NCBI GenBank assembly: GCA_937872685.1
Contig: CALMTS010000437.1
Span: 1 to 64,000 of the forward strand
Direction of reading: 5' to 3'
Length of the DNA: 64,000 nucleotides
Origin: an uncultured Desulfomicrobium sp.
Lineage (GTDB): Bacteria; Desulfobacterota; Desulfovibrionia; Desulfovibrionales; Desulfomicrobiaceae
Under the pieces are notes generated by a model, which was not told the DNA's origin, ran no database searches, and saw only the letters and a program-made list of their open reading frames with translations. Within the stretch, counting starts at the first letter, position 1. Every line of letters starts with the position of its first letter. A program made the translations under genes and the position numbers. Positions 8,722 to 18,844 of this stretch are shown one piece after another.

Positions 8722-10632
8722 ATGCGAGTGATTCAGCTTTTGTCGATAATCCCTCTGACGATGGACCATTCCTCGCCGAATTGGTCCGTGCACGGGCTTG
8801 TCGATCTGCCCATGTATTTCTGGGACGGCGTCCTTGTCGTTCTGGCCATCCTGAGCTTGGTGCTGTTGTTTCTGTTCTTCCACGGCCGCCGCACGGCGCG
8901 GAATCTGGAGCGGACCAGCTCCCTGCTGACCGAAGCGGCGTCTGAACGCGACGCGGCACTGCGGGTTGTTGAGGAACGCGAGTCTCTGTTCCGGCATCTC
9001 TTCGACCAGGCACAGGTGGGCATCTTCCGCAGCACTTTGGCCGGAGACCGCTTCCTGGTTGCGAACAGGGCGCTTGTGCGGATGTACGGCTACGAGTCCA
9101 TCGACCTGTTTCTGCAGGCTGTCCGTCCATCGGACCTCTACGATTTCCCGGAGCAGCGCGCCGAAGCCGTGCGCATGTTGCAGGAGCACGGACAGATCAC
9201 GAATTTCGAATTGAGTTTCAACCGGGCCGACGGCTCGCGGGGAGCCGTGCTCACCAGCATGTACCTGCGGTCCGCCGAAGGCTGGATCGAGGGTTCGGTG
9301 CTTGATATCACCGAACTGCGCATGGCGCACGCCGAAGTGGAGCGTCAGCACGGCTTTTTGCAGACACTTCTGAACGCCATCCCCAACCCGATTTTCTACA
9401 AGGACGCGGCAGGCGTGTACCGTCTGGTCAACGAGGCCTTTGCGCGCATGCTCGGCAGGCCCGAGAGCGAGCTGGTCGGGAAGAGTGTGCATGATATCGC
9501 GCCGCCGGACCTGGCCCACAAATATGAAGAGATGGACAACGTCCTGCTGCAGGCCCAGGGCCAGTCAACCCAGCGCTACGATTCCCAGGTGAAGTCCGAG
9601 CAGGGGCTGCGCAGCGTTGTCTTCTTCAAGGAGAGCATTCTCGACGCCACAGGAGCCATACGTGGCCTGGTCGGGACCATCTCCGACGTGACCCTCCTGC
9701 GAGAAAAGGAGCGCGAACTGCAGATCGCCACGGCGCGCTACCGGAACATTCTCGACAACGCCGTCGAGGGCATCGCGGAATTTTCTGCCCAGGGGGAATT
9801 CCTCGACGTCAACCCCGCCCTGGCCCGCATGCTCGGGTATATGACTCCATCGGAAGTGCTCGAGGACGCTCGTGAGCAGCCATACAAATTCTATGTCGAC
9901 CCCCCGCAGCGGGAGGCCATGGTCGAACTGGTCCGCGCCCAGGGGCACGTGCAGCGCTTCGAAATCCAGGTCCGGCGCAGGGACGGCGGATCGTCCTGGC
10001 TTTCCCTGAGCCTGAACGGCGTCATGGACGAGGCCGGCGGGCTCATGCGCATGCACGGCCTTGCGCTCGATGTCACCGTTCAGAAGAGGGAGCACGAGGA
10101 GCTGGCGCGCATGGCCTCCACGGACATTCTGACCGGCCTGGCGAACAGGGCCGCCATGCTTGCGCAACTGGACCGGATGCTGATCCAGGCGAAGGCGCGC
10201 GGATTGGTTTTGGGGGTGCTTTTCATGGACCTGGACGGCTTCAAGGACATCAATGACCAATGGGGGCATCAGGCCGGTGATCTTGTGCTGATCCAGGTCG
10301 CGGAACGGATCCGCCTGCGGTTGCGGGGCAGCGACGTGCTGGCGCGCATGGGCGGGGACGAGTTCGCCATCCTGCTCTGGGACCTCGGCGGGGAGCGCAA
10401 TCTGCACACCGTGGCCAAAGCCGTGGTGCGGGATATGCAGGCTCCGTTCGAATGTCTGGGCGTCTTCTGCAACCTGGGGGCAAGCCTCGGGGGGAGCCTT
10501 TTCCCGGAACACGCCTCGGGCAGCTCCGATCTTCTCGCCCTGGCCGACCAGGCCATGTACAGGGTCAAGCGGCAGGGCAAGAACGGGTTTTGCGTGCACG
10601 GGCGTGACCCGGTCCTGTTCGAGACGGATTGA
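8722..10632 (+). CDS. Membrane-anchored PAS-domain diguanylate cyclase (GGDEF)
   Basis: N-terminal TM segment, several PAS-like repeats (NAIPNPIFYKDAAGVYRLVN...), GGDEF motif (ARMGGDEFAILL). Internal ATG at 8722 preferred. Confidence 0.92.
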   Translation: MRVIQLLSIIPLTMDHSSPNWSVHGLVDLPMYFWDGVLVVLAILSLVLLFLFFHGRRTARNLERTSSLLTEAASERDAALRVVEERESLFRHLFDQAQVGIFRSTLAGDRFLVANRALVRMYGYESIDLFLQAVRPSDLYDFPEQRAEAVRMLQEHGQITNFELSFNRADGSRGAVLTSMYLRSAEGWIEGSVLDITELRMAHAEVERQHGFLQTLLNAIPNPIFYKDAAGVYRLVNEAFARMLGRPESELVGKSVHDIAPPDLAHKYEEMDNVLLQAQGQSTQRYDSQVKSEQGLRSVVFFKESILDATGAIRGLVGTISDVTLLREKERELQIATARYRNILDNAVEGIAEFSAQGEFLDVNPALARMLGYMTPSEVLEDAREQPYKFYVDPPQREAMVELVRAQGHVQRFEIQVRRRDGGSSWLSLSLNGVMDEAGGLMRMHGLALDVTVQKREHEELARMASTDILTGLANRAAMLAQLDRMLIQAKARGLVLGVLFMDLDGFKDINDQWGHQAGDLVLIQVAERIRLRLRGSDVLARMGGDEFAILLWDLGGERNLHTVAKAVVRDMQAPFECLGVFCNLGASLGGSLFPEHASGSSDLLALADQAMYRVKRQGKNGFCVHGRDPVLFETD

Positions 10633-10814
10633 TGCCGGTCGGCAGCGCGATTGTTCCCGGGTGCGGCAGATGCGTGCGGCGGGCCGTACGGGACCCGGCA
10701 GGCCCGGTGAGCGGGTCTTGGGCCGGATGACATGGGCGGATGGGTTTTTGTGTTGTCCCCCGTCGCGGGGCGACATCCTGGTACGGATCCTGTGTATTCA
10801 TGAGCGGAGTTGCC

Positions 10815-11666
10815 ATGAGCCGTTTTTCGACCAGTCTCCTGGGTGAAGCGCAAACATTGCTGCTGGCTACGGACGGTTCCCCTTTCAGCGAAGGGGCCAT
10901 GCAGGAAGCCATATTCTTCGGGCAGGCCTGCAAGGCCAAGGTCATCGTCCTGCATGTCGTCAGGATCGATACGGAATCCCTCAAGGCGGCCAATGACAGG
11001 CTGCGGCGCAAGCGGCAGGAAATCGCGCCGTATTTCGAGCAGGTCCGCAAGATGGCCCGGGACAGCGGGGTGGAATGCGAGACCGTGATGGTCGGCTCCT
11101 CCGTTCCCGAGCACGCCATCGTCGAACAGGCCCGGATGCGCAAGGCCGACGTCATCCTCATGGGACGTCACGGCAAGGCCGGCCGGTTGTACCTGATGGT
11201 CGGGAGCATGACTTCGAAGGTCATCGGCCTGGGCTTTCCCATGGTGCTGGTGGTCCCCAGCGAGGCCCTGATAACCGGCGCCCACATGCTCGTGGCCGTC
11301 GAGGACACTCCGGGCAGCCGCCTGGCCGTCGAGGAGGCCCTGAGCCTGGGCATGTGCTGCACCACCCTGGAGCGCCTGACCTTCGTGTCCGTGGCCAAGC
11401 GCCAGAACGGACTCGATGCGGCCAGGAAGATGGTCGAAGACGTCTGCGTCCGTGGCAGGGGGCAGTGGCCGCAGATCGAGTTCGAGGCCGTGGCCGCGGT
11501 CGGCCACCCGTCGAATATCATCGTCCGGGCCGCCGAAGAGCGCGGCGTGGACATGATCATGCTGGGCGGGATGAGCGCCGGGCCTCTGCCAAGGATGTTC
11601 ACGGGCCGCGTGACCAAGGAGGTCTGCGGCTGGGCCCATTGCGCGGTTCTCGTGGTTACGGCCTAG
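10815..11666 (+). CDS. Universal stress protein with two tandem Usp domains
   Basis: LLLATDGSPFSEGAMQEA...; VILMGRHGKAGRLYLMVGSMTSKVI; second domain ...DMIMLGGMSAGPLPRMFTGRVTKEV. Confidence 0.88.
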   Translation: MSRFSTSLLGEAQTLLLATDGSPFSEGAMQEAIFFGQACKAKVIVLHVVRIDTESLKAANDRLRRKRQEIAPYFEQVRKMARDSGVECETVMVGSSVPEHAIVEQARMRKADVILMGRHGKAGRLYLMVGSMTSKVIGLGFPMVLVVPSEALITGAHMLVAVEDTPGSRLAVEEALSLGMCCTTLERLTFVSVAKRQNGLDAARKMVEDVCVRGRGQWPQIEFEAVAAVGHPSNIIVRAAEERGVDMIMLGGMSAGPLPRMFTGRVTKEVCGWAHCAVLVVTA

Positions 11667-11741
11667 GTTTTCACTGGATTGTCCGGCCGCAGATTGCGCG
11701 GCCTTTTCGGTTTCATGAATTTCAGGACAAGGAACGGTACC

Positions 11742-13862
11742 ATGTCGGCCAGGCTTTTGCGCTTCTTTCCCTTTCTCGCGTGGTTTCCCATCTCCGCACT
11801 GACTGTGCGGGCAGACCTCATGGCAGGCATCACGGGGGCCCTGATCCTCGTGCCCAAGGCCATGGCCTATGCCCAGCTGTCCGGGCTGCCACTGTACTTC
11901 GGCCTCTACACCGCCTTCGTGCCCGCCATGGTCGGCGCCCTCTGGGGGTCGTCCAGGCAACTGGCCACGGGCCCGGTGGCCATCGTCTCTCTCATGACGG
12001 CCGCAGCCATAACGCCGCTGGCCGTATCCAACACACCGGAGTACATCGGGCTGGCCCTGTTGCTGACGCTGCTGGTGGGGATTGTCCAGCTGCTCCTGGG
12101 CGTGCTCAAGCTCGGGACCATCGTCAATTTCGTGTCCCACCCGGTGATTCTGGGCTTCATGAACGCGGCCGCAATCATCATCGGCCTTTCCCAACTGGAC
12201 CTGCTCCTGGGCATCCCCAAGGGGCGCAGCGATTTCTTCCTGAAGGACATATGGGAGATGCTGTGGCTTCTCCCCCACACCCACCTGCCGACCCTGGCCA
12301 TGGCCCTGCTGGGACTGGCGCTGCTGATCGGGATCAAGAGGATACCCATGATGTCCAAGGCCAGCGTCCTGGCCGCGGTGGTCATCGCCACGCTAGTCAG
12401 CGCCTTCGTGGGCTACGATCAGCGTGGAACGGCCGAGCTGTCCGAAATCGCCACACCCCAGGCCCGCGAGATGGTGACCCGGTACGAGGAGAGCACCGCC
12501 CGGATGGGACAGGTCGCCGCGGACATCGCGTCCCTTGCGGCGCGGCAGCGGCAGGCGGAAAAGGAGGGGCAGGTCTGGGTGGCCGCCGGCCTGCGGCATC
12601 AGGTCGAGCTGGCGCGGCTGGACATGCGCTCTTTGGAGAGGCGGCACAACGAACTGCTGCGCGGGGTGCGGCAGTTGCGGTTCGTGCGCCCCGAAGGTGA
12701 GGAAAAAGGCTTGTTGTACGAGGTGGGCGAGTCTCCCGACGGCATGGCGACGGACAACCGCGCATGGCATATCAAGGGCATCAAGGACGGGGTCATGAAG
12801 CTTGTCGGCGGCGGAGACGTGGTGGGCGAGGTGCCGTCCGGCCTGCCGTCCCTGCGTCTGCCGGCCATGGATCTCGACGCAGCGCTGCAGCTTTTCTCCG
12901 CAGCGCTCATCATCGCCCTGGTGGCTTTCATGGAGTCCATTTCCATGGCCAAGGCCATGGCCAGCAAGGCCCGGCAGCACATCGACCCCAACCAGGAGCT
13001 GATCGGCCAGGGGCTGGCCAACATAGGGGGATCCTTTTTCCAGTCCTATCCCGCCTGCGGTTCCTTCACGGGATCGGCCATCAACTTCCAGGCAGGGGCC
13101 AAGACCGGGCTGGCCATGGTCTTCAACGGCCTGTTCGTGGGCGTCACCCTCCTTTTCTTCACCCCCTTGCTCTTTCATCTGCCCAAGGCCGTCCTGGCCG
13201 TGATCATCGTCATGGCCGTCGCCAGCCTGATCACGCCCCACGCCTTCGTCCACACCTGGAAGGCCAACCGCGGGGACGGCTTCGTGGCCGTCGTCACGTT
13301 CGTCGTCACCCTCATTGCGGCCCCGCATCTGGACCGGGGCATCATTACGGGCGCGGCCCTGTCCATCTGCCTCTATCTCTACAGGACCATGGCCCCGCGC
13401 GTGGCCATCCTGGGACGCTATGCCGACGGGACCATGCGCGACGTGAATGTCCATCCGGAAGTGTCCACCTCGGCCATGGTCACGGTCATGCGCTTCGACG
13501 GGTCCCTGTATTTCGCCAACGTGGCGCATTTCGAGGATGCCGTGCTGAAGGCCGTGGCCGACCACAAGGATGCCCGGTTCCTGCTCGTGGTCGGAGACGC
13601 CGTCAATTACCTGGATTCGTCCGGCGAGGAGATGCTGCAGAGCCTGGTGGGACAGTTGAGGGAGGCGGGGGTGGAACCGGTCTTTTCGGGGCTCAAGAAG
13701 CAGGTTCTCGATGTGATGCGCAGCACCGGGCTCTACGAGCGCATCGGAGACGAGAACATCTTCGCCACAGAGTGCCAGGCCCTCAAAGCCATTTTCCGGA
13801 GGATGGGCCAGGACGTAGAGGACGACGCCCTGTTCGAGCACGTCAAGACCATGGTCTGCTGA
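11742..13862 (+). CDS. SulP family anion transporter with C-terminal STAS domain and an internal soluble insertion
   Basis: RADLMAGITGALILVPKAMAYAQLSGLPLYFGLYTAFVPAMVGALWGSS signature; C-terminal STAS-like region. Start uncertain (11679, 11715 or 11742). Confidence 0.9.
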   Translation: MSARLLRFFPFLAWFPISALTVRADLMAGITGALILVPKAMAYAQLSGLPLYFGLYTAFVPAMVGALWGSSRQLATGPVAIVSLMTAAAITPLAVSNTPEYIGLALLLTLLVGIVQLLLGVLKLGTIVNFVSHPVILGFMNAAAIIIGLSQLDLLLGIPKGRSDFFLKDIWEMLWLLPHTHLPTLAMALLGLALLIGIKRIPMMSKASVLAAVVIATLVSAFVGYDQRGTAELSEIATPQAREMVTRYEESTARMGQVAADIASLAARQRQAEKEGQVWVAAGLRHQVELARLDMRSLERRHNELLRGVRQLRFVRPEGEEKGLLYEVGESPDGMATDNRAWHIKGIKDGVMKLVGGGDVVGEVPSGLPSLRLPAMDLDAALQLFSAALIIALVAFMESISMAKAMASKARQHIDPNQELIGQGLANIGGSFFQSYPACGSFTGSAINFQAGAKTGLAMVFNGLFVGVTLLFFTPLLFHLPKAVLAVIIVMAVASLITPHAFVHTWKANRGDGFVAVVTFVVTLIAAPHLDRGIITGAALSICLYLYRTMAPRVAILGRYADGTMRDVNVHPEVSTSAMVTVMRFDGSLYFANVAHFEDAVLKAVADHKDARFLLVVGDAVNYLDSSGEEMLQSLVGQLREAGVEPVFSGLKKQVLDVMRSTGLYERIGDENIFATECQALKAIFRRMGQDVEDDALFEHVKTMVC

Positions 13863-13899
13863 AGAACCGCGCTCCGGCGGGTTCGCATTCTTCTGCGCG

Positions 13900-13942
13900 A
13901 AAAAAGGACGGGGCGTCGTAAAACGGCGCCCCGTCCTTTTTT
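13900..13942. terminator. Bidirectional terminator between convergent sulP and UvrD-like helicase genes
   Basis: aaaaaaggacggggcg...cgccccgtcctttttt. Confidence 0.85.
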
Positions 13943-13946
13943 CGGC

Positions 13947-16106
13947 TCATTCCAATTCGACGAAATCCTCGATGATCAGCTTGAGCCCGAAGCCCGGGAA
14001 GTTGATCTTGTACTTGTTGGGCTCCACCCGCTGCACGACCTTGCCTCGCCCGAAGATCTTGTGCCGGGCGTAGGTGCCCTGGACCGGGGTCTGTCCCGCC
14101 GGCTTCGGGCGGGGCGGTTCGTCCACGGAGAATTCCGCCGCGCAGGAGTCGGGGCGCGGGGCGGCAGGCTTCGGGGACGGCAGCGTCTGCAGGCCCACGC
14201 CGCCGGTGAACTGTTCGCGGTAGCGGGACATGAGGTGCGCGGGGATGTCCTGCAGGAAGGGGCTGACCCGGGCCGGGGTGGTGGCCGAGAGCTCCCGGCT
14301 GTAGAGGGTCTCGGGGGAGAAGAGGGTCAGGCTGTCGCGGGCGCGGGTGCAGGCCACGTACAGGAGGCGCCGTTCCTCCTCGAAATCGTCGTTGTCGTTC
14401 AATGCGTGGCGGGACGGAAAGCGGTCCTCCACCAGGTCGATGATCAGTACCGCGTCCCATTCCAGACCCTTGGCCGAATGGACCGTGGACAGGGTCACGG
14501 CCTGGCCGAGGCGCTCCTCGGCATCGGGGCTGTCCAGGCTCAAGTCGCCCAGAAAGGCGGGTATGTCGTCGTAGCCGAGGGCGATCTGCGTCAGCTCCTC
14601 GAGTCCCGCCTCGCGGCGCGGGTAATCGTCCGGGAATTTTTCCTTCATGACGGGCAGGTAGTATTCCAGCACGAAGGTGATGGCCGTGGACGGCCGCATG
14701 ACCTGGGTGCGCAGGGTGTCGAGCACGCGCAGGAGCTCGTCCAGCCGGGGCCGTTTGGCGCGCTGGGCCCTGATGAAGGCCTGGTCGTTGATCATGGCCG
14801 CGTGGTGGATCTTCTGGGCGCTTTTGGGCCCGATGCCGGGCACGTTGGACAGGACCCGCTGCCAGGCCGGCAGGTCCGAGGCGTTCAGGCCCAGGCGCAG
14901 GCAGGCCAGGACATCCTTGATGTGGGCCGCCTCGGAGAACTTGATCCCGCCGTACTTGCGGAAACCCAGGCCGATCTTGTTCAGTTCCACTTCCACATGG
15001 TAGGATTGATATCCGGCCCTGAAGAGCACGGCGATCTGGTCCAGGGGGTAGGTCCGCGCGAGCTCCACGACCTTGGCCGTGACCAGGCGGGCCTGGCTGC
15101 GGTCCGAGAAGGGCAGGATGTGCTCGGGCAGGCGGGAGTCCGTGCGCTCGGAGAAGAGGTTCTTGCAGAATTTGTCGCGGAATCCGTCCAGGATGGCGTT
15201 GGTCAGCTCCAGGATGGGCTGGGTGGATCGGTAATTCTGTTCCAGCTTGATGACCCTGGTCCCAGGGAAGGTCTTGGGAAAGTCCAGGATGTTGCGCACG
15301 TTGGCGCCGCGAAACGCGTAGATGGACTGGGCGTCGTCGCCCACGGCCATGATGTTGGGCGACTGGTCTCCGGGCCGCGTCAGCAGGCGCACCAGCCGGG
15401 CCTGGACCAGGTTGGTGTCCTGGTACTCGTCGACCATGATGTGTGAAATCGAAGATGATACGGTCTCGCGTACGTGTTCGTGTTCCGTCAGGAGCCGCTC
15501 CAGCAGGAAGAGCAGGTCGTCGTAGTCCAGGAGGCCGCATTCGCGCTTGATCCGCTCATACTCTTCAATCAGGCGCGTCAGGTCGTCTTCGTAGGCGCCC
15601 AGGTGGTAGGCTTCCTGGCGCAGGACCTGGGAGAGGGGCAGCTCCTTGTTGCGGCACTTGCTGTAGAGTCCCAGGACTGTGGCGCGTTTGGGGAATTTGC
15701 GATCACCGCGGCCGATGCTCAGGCGGTCCTTGGCCTGCCCGAGGATGTCTTCGCCGTCGGAGCGGTCCATGACGGTGGCCCCGCGTTCGAAGCCCAGGAG
15801 GCCTGCGTGCTGTTTGAGCAGCGAGTAGGCGAAGCCGTGGAAGGTGCCGCCTCGTACTCCGCCCAGGCCCTGGTGGCCCAGGAGCCCTTCGGCGCGGTGC
15901 AGCATCTCGGAGGAGGCCTTGCGGGTGAAGGTCAGAAGCAGGATTTCGGACGGGCAGATCCCGGACTCCACCAGGCGGGCCAGGCGGTAGACGATGGTGC
16001 GGGTCTTGCCCGACCCCGCCCCTGCGATGACAAGGACCGGGCCGTCCAGGGTGGTGGCGGCTTCGTATTGGGCCGGGTTCAGGTCTTTTTCGTAGTCGAT
16101 GCGCAT
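13947..16106 (-). CDS. UvrD/Rep/PcrA-family ATP-dependent DNA helicase
   Basis: LNPAQYEAATTLDGPVLVIAGAGSGKTRTIVYRLARLVESG Walker A; VDEYQDTN; VALTLSTVHSAKGLEWDAV-type motifs. Confidence 0.93.
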   Translation of the reverse strand: MRIDYEKDLNPAQYEAATTLDGPVLVIAGAGSGKTRTIVYRLARLVESGICPSEILLLTFTRKASSEMLHRAEGLLGHQGLGGVRGGTFHGFAYSLLKQHAGLLGFERGATVMDRSDGEDILGQAKDRLSIGRGDRKFPKRATVLGLYSKCRNKELPLSQVLRQEAYHLGAYEDDLTRLIEEYERIKRECGLLDYDDLLFLLERLLTEHEHVRETVSSSISHIMVDEYQDTNLVQARLVRLLTRPGDQSPNIMAVGDDAQSIYAFRGANVRNILDFPKTFPGTRVIKLEQNYRSTQPILELTNAILDGFRDKFCKNLFSERTDSRLPEHILPFSDRSQARLVTAKVVELARTYPLDQIAVLFRAGYQSYHVEVELNKIGLGFRKYGGIKFSEAAHIKDVLACLRLGLNASDLPAWQRVLSNVPGIGPKSAQKIHHAAMINDQAFIRAQRAKRPRLDELLRVLDTLRTQVMRPSTAITFVLEYYLPVMKEKFPDDYPRREAGLEELTQIALGYDDIPAFLGDLSLDSPDAEERLGQAVTLSTVHSAKGLEWDAVLIIDLVEDRFPSRHALNDNDDFEEERRLLYVACTRARDSLTLFSPETLYSRELSATTPARVSPFLQDIPAHLMSRYREQFTGGVGLQTLPSPKPAAPRPDSCAAEFSVDEPPRPKPAGQTPVQGTYARHKIFGRGKVVQRVEPNKYKINFPGFGLKLIIEDFVELE

Positions 16107-16108
16107 GG

Positions 16109-17416
16109 TTAGAAATTCCCCAGGGTGGAGGCGGGGATGCCGTAGTGTTCGAGGATCTGCCGGCCGGCATCTGCCGGCGTGCGTGCGGCCGAACCCATGG
16201 AGTCGTAGAAAAACACGTCGTCCGCCGTGTGCATGCCCTGACGGCCGAAATGGCCGAAGACGCCGGCACGGCCGAACTTGCCCTTGAGATCGAACCCGTG
16301 CTCCGGGACGAGCACGAGGTCGGGGGCCAGGTGGGCCATGGGGCCGCGATAGAGTTCCCGCCCGCGAAAGATGTGCCGGACGACCCTTCGGCCCTGCCAG
16401 GTCAGCCCTGAAAGGGCGCGGGACAGTTCCGTGGCCAGCTGTCCGGCCTCGGATTGCGTAAGGGTGCCGCGGGCGAACCGGTCCCTGGTGTGCAGGTAGA
16501 TGCGGCCCGGGTCAAGGGCGAAGGCCCTGGTGCCCGGGCCGATGGCGTCCGTGTCCCATTCGCTGCCGGGCGGGCGGGAGAGGCGCAGCAGGTTCAGGCT
16601 GCGCAGCCAGGCGTTGAGGTCCACTTCCTGCTCCAGGGCGGTGAACCCGTGGTCGGCCATGACCATGAGGCGTTTGGGTCCCGGCAGGCTGTGGAAACGG
16701 TCGAGGAAACGGCCGATAAGGGCGTCCCAGTCGGCCATGAAACGCAGGGCTTCGGAACGCCAGGGATGGAAAGGTTCGGTCAGGGCCGGGAAGAGGAAAT
16801 GGCCCAGACGGTCTGTCTCGGTCAGCACGAAGAAGAAGAGGTCCCAGGCCAGGTCGGGCCACAGCAGCCCCAGGGCCTGTTCGCGGCAGGCCAGGGAGCG
16901 GTGGAGATCGGCCATCAGGAACGCCGGGTCCGTGGCGCCGCGCACGGTGTCGGCCTCGATGGTGTAGCCGTGGTCGGCCAGGATGCCGCCCAGGGCCGGC
17001 GGATGAACCGACCCTTCGAGGGTCTGGGCCGGAAACCCCGCCACGAGCATGGCCCGCATGGGGCGCACCGGGGCGAGGTTGGGCATGTTCACGACCTTGC
17101 AGAACAGTCCCGTGTCGGCCAGGCGTTCGAAAATGGTCGGGCCGTGCACATGGGTGAAATCCGTGAACCGGAGTTCGTAGCTGTGCGGGTCCATGCCGGT
17201 GAAGCCGAAAACGCCGTGGTCCCCCGGAGCCGAGGCGGTGAACAGGCTGGTCCAGTTCACGGGCGAGAGTTCGGGCAGTTCCGCCGAGATGGCCCGGCAG
17301 TCCGGGGAGGCGACGAGAGAGGAAAGGTTGGGCAGCAGCCCCTGGGCGCAGAGGTCCCTGGCCAGGGACCAGGGGAGGCCGTCCAGGCCCAGGAAAACCA
17401 GTCGGGATGAATGCAT
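16109..17416 (-). CDS. Alkaline phosphatase-like / type I phosphodiesterase-nucleotide pyrophosphatase family protein
   Basis: MHSSRLVFLGLDGLPWSLARDL..., LSPVNWTSLFTASAPGDHGVFGF, MVMADHGFTALEQEVDLNAWL motifs. Confidence 0.85.
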   Translation of the reverse strand: MHSSRLVFLGLDGLPWSLARDLCAQGLLPNLSSLVASPDCRAISAELPELSPVNWTSLFTASAPGDHGVFGFTGMDPHSYELRFTDFTHVHGPTIFERLADTGLFCKVVNMPNLAPVRPMRAMLVAGFPAQTLEGSVHPPALGGILADHGYTIEADTVRGATDPAFLMADLHRSLACREQALGLLWPDLAWDLFFFVLTETDRLGHFLFPALTEPFHPWRSEALRFMADWDALIGRFLDRFHSLPGPKRLMVMADHGFTALEQEVDLNAWLRSLNLLRLSRPPGSEWDTDAIGPGTRAFALDPGRIYLHTRDRFARGTLTQSEAGQLATELSRALSGLTWQGRRVVRHIFRGRELYRGPMAHLAPDLVLVPEHGFDLKGKFGRAGVFGHFGRQGMHTADDVFFYDSMGSAARTPADAGRQILEHYGIPASTLGNF

Positions 17417-17623
17417 GGAAGGCGATGTAGCAGGGGCTTCGGCGATTGGCCAGGGGCGGCCGTGGGGCCGGCGACGGAACATTGCTTCGAGGTGAAAAAA
17501 TCGGGCGGGCCCCCCTTGCGCAAGCGCACGGAAATCTTAAAAGTCGAACTGCTGTGAATAAACCGGCTGACCGGCCCTGTGCGGCACGCCATGGCGCCGA
17601 AGCCTCAACCAAGGGAGTTCGCA

Positions 17624-18139
17624 ATGATGAAAAGAGATAATGTCGTGACATTCATGGGTAATCCCCTGACTTTGCTTGGCCCCGAGATCACCCCCGGCAT
17701 GGCGGCCCCTGATTTTGCCGTCGTCAACAACGACCTCGGCCCCGTGTCCCTGGCCGACGTGAAGGGCAAGGTTACGGTCATTTCCGCCGTCCCGTCCCTG
17801 GACACCCCCGTCTGCGACATGGAGACCCGTCGCTTCAACCAGGAGGCTCAGGCCCTGGGCGACAAGGTCAAGGTCCTGACCGTGAGCATGGATCTCCCCT
17901 TTGCCCAGAAACGCTGGTGCGGCAATGCCGGGGTCGAGAACGTGCAGACCGTCTCCGACTATCAGACTGCCTCCTTTGGCCAGGCTTACGGCGTGCTCAT
18001 CGATGGCCTGCGTCTTCTGGCCCGGGCCATCTTCGTCGTCGACGCAGCGGGCAAGGTCGCCTATGTGCAGGTTGTCCCTGAACTGACCCACGAGCCCGAC
18101 TATGCGGCGGTGCTGGACGCCGTGAAGAAACTGCTCTGA
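17624..18139 (+). CDS. tpx: Thiol peroxidase (Tpx, peroxiredoxin)
   Basis: FMGNPLTLLGPEITPGMAAPDFAVVN; VPSLDTPVCDMETRRFN catalytic motif. Confidence 0.95.
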   Translation: MMKRDNVVTFMGNPLTLLGPEITPGMAAPDFAVVNNDLGPVSLADVKGKVTVISAVPSLDTPVCDMETRRFNQEAQALGDKVKVLTVSMDLPFAQKRWCGNAGVENVQTVSDYQTASFGQAYGVLIDGLRLLARAIFVVDAAGKVAYVQVVPELTHEPDYAAVLDAVKKLL

Positions 18140-18171
18140 TTTTCATCAATTTCAAAACAGGAAGGTGACCA

Positions 18172-18678
18172 ATGATAAGCCCCAAGATGGAAAAGGCGCT
18201 CAACGATCAGATCAACGCCGAAATGTTCTCCGCATATCTCTATCTGGCCATGGTGGCCTATTTTCATGAGAAGAATCTGGGCGGGTTCGCCAACTGGATG
18301 ACGGTTCAGAACCAGGAAGAGACCTTTCACGCCATGAAATTCTTCCGCTACGTCAGCGAGCGCGGCGGCCGGGTCACCCTGGAAGCCATCGAAAAACCCC
18401 AGTTCGAATGGGAGAGCCCCCTGGCCGCCATGGAAGCCGCGCAGAAGCACGAGGCCTACATCACCGGGCGCATCAACGACCTGGTCAATATCGCCATTGA
18501 GGAAAAGGACCACGCCACGGCGAGCTTCCTGCGCTGGTTTGTGGACGAGCAGGTTGAAGAGGAGGACAGCGTGAACGCGGTCGTGCAGAAGCTGCGCCTC
18601 CTGGGTTCCGACGGAGGCGGCCTGTTCATGATGGACCGCGACATGGCCACGCGTGTTTTCACTCCGCCGGTGGAATAG
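18172..18678 (+). CDS. Ferritin
   Basis: MISPKMEKALNDQINAEMFSAYLYLAMVAYFHEKNLGGFANWM, FtnA-like. Confidence 0.93.
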   Translation: MISPKMEKALNDQINAEMFSAYLYLAMVAYFHEKNLGGFANWMTVQNQEETFHAMKFFRYVSERGGRVTLEAIEKPQFEWESPLAAMEAAQKHEAYITGRINDLVNIAIEEKDHATASFLRWFVDEQVEEEDSVNAVVQKLRLLGSDGGGLFMMDRDMATRVFTPPVE

Positions 18679-18801
18679 GCGGACGGGGCAGGGCGACCTG
18701 CCCCGGACGTGCATCGGGCTCAATGGGCGGCGCGAAATGCATTGACAAGTTGCGGACGCGGGCAATAGACCTGCTGCAGAAATCAATGTCGAGCCCCCAC
18801 G

Positions 18802-18834
18802 AAGGCAGGCTGGGTAACCCAACTGCCTTTTTTT
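18802..18834 (+). terminator. Rho-independent terminator between ferritin and DUF2062 genes
   Basis: aggcag-gctgggtaacccaa-ctgcct followed by T7. Confidence 0.75.
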
Positions 18835-18844
18835 ATGTGAATAC

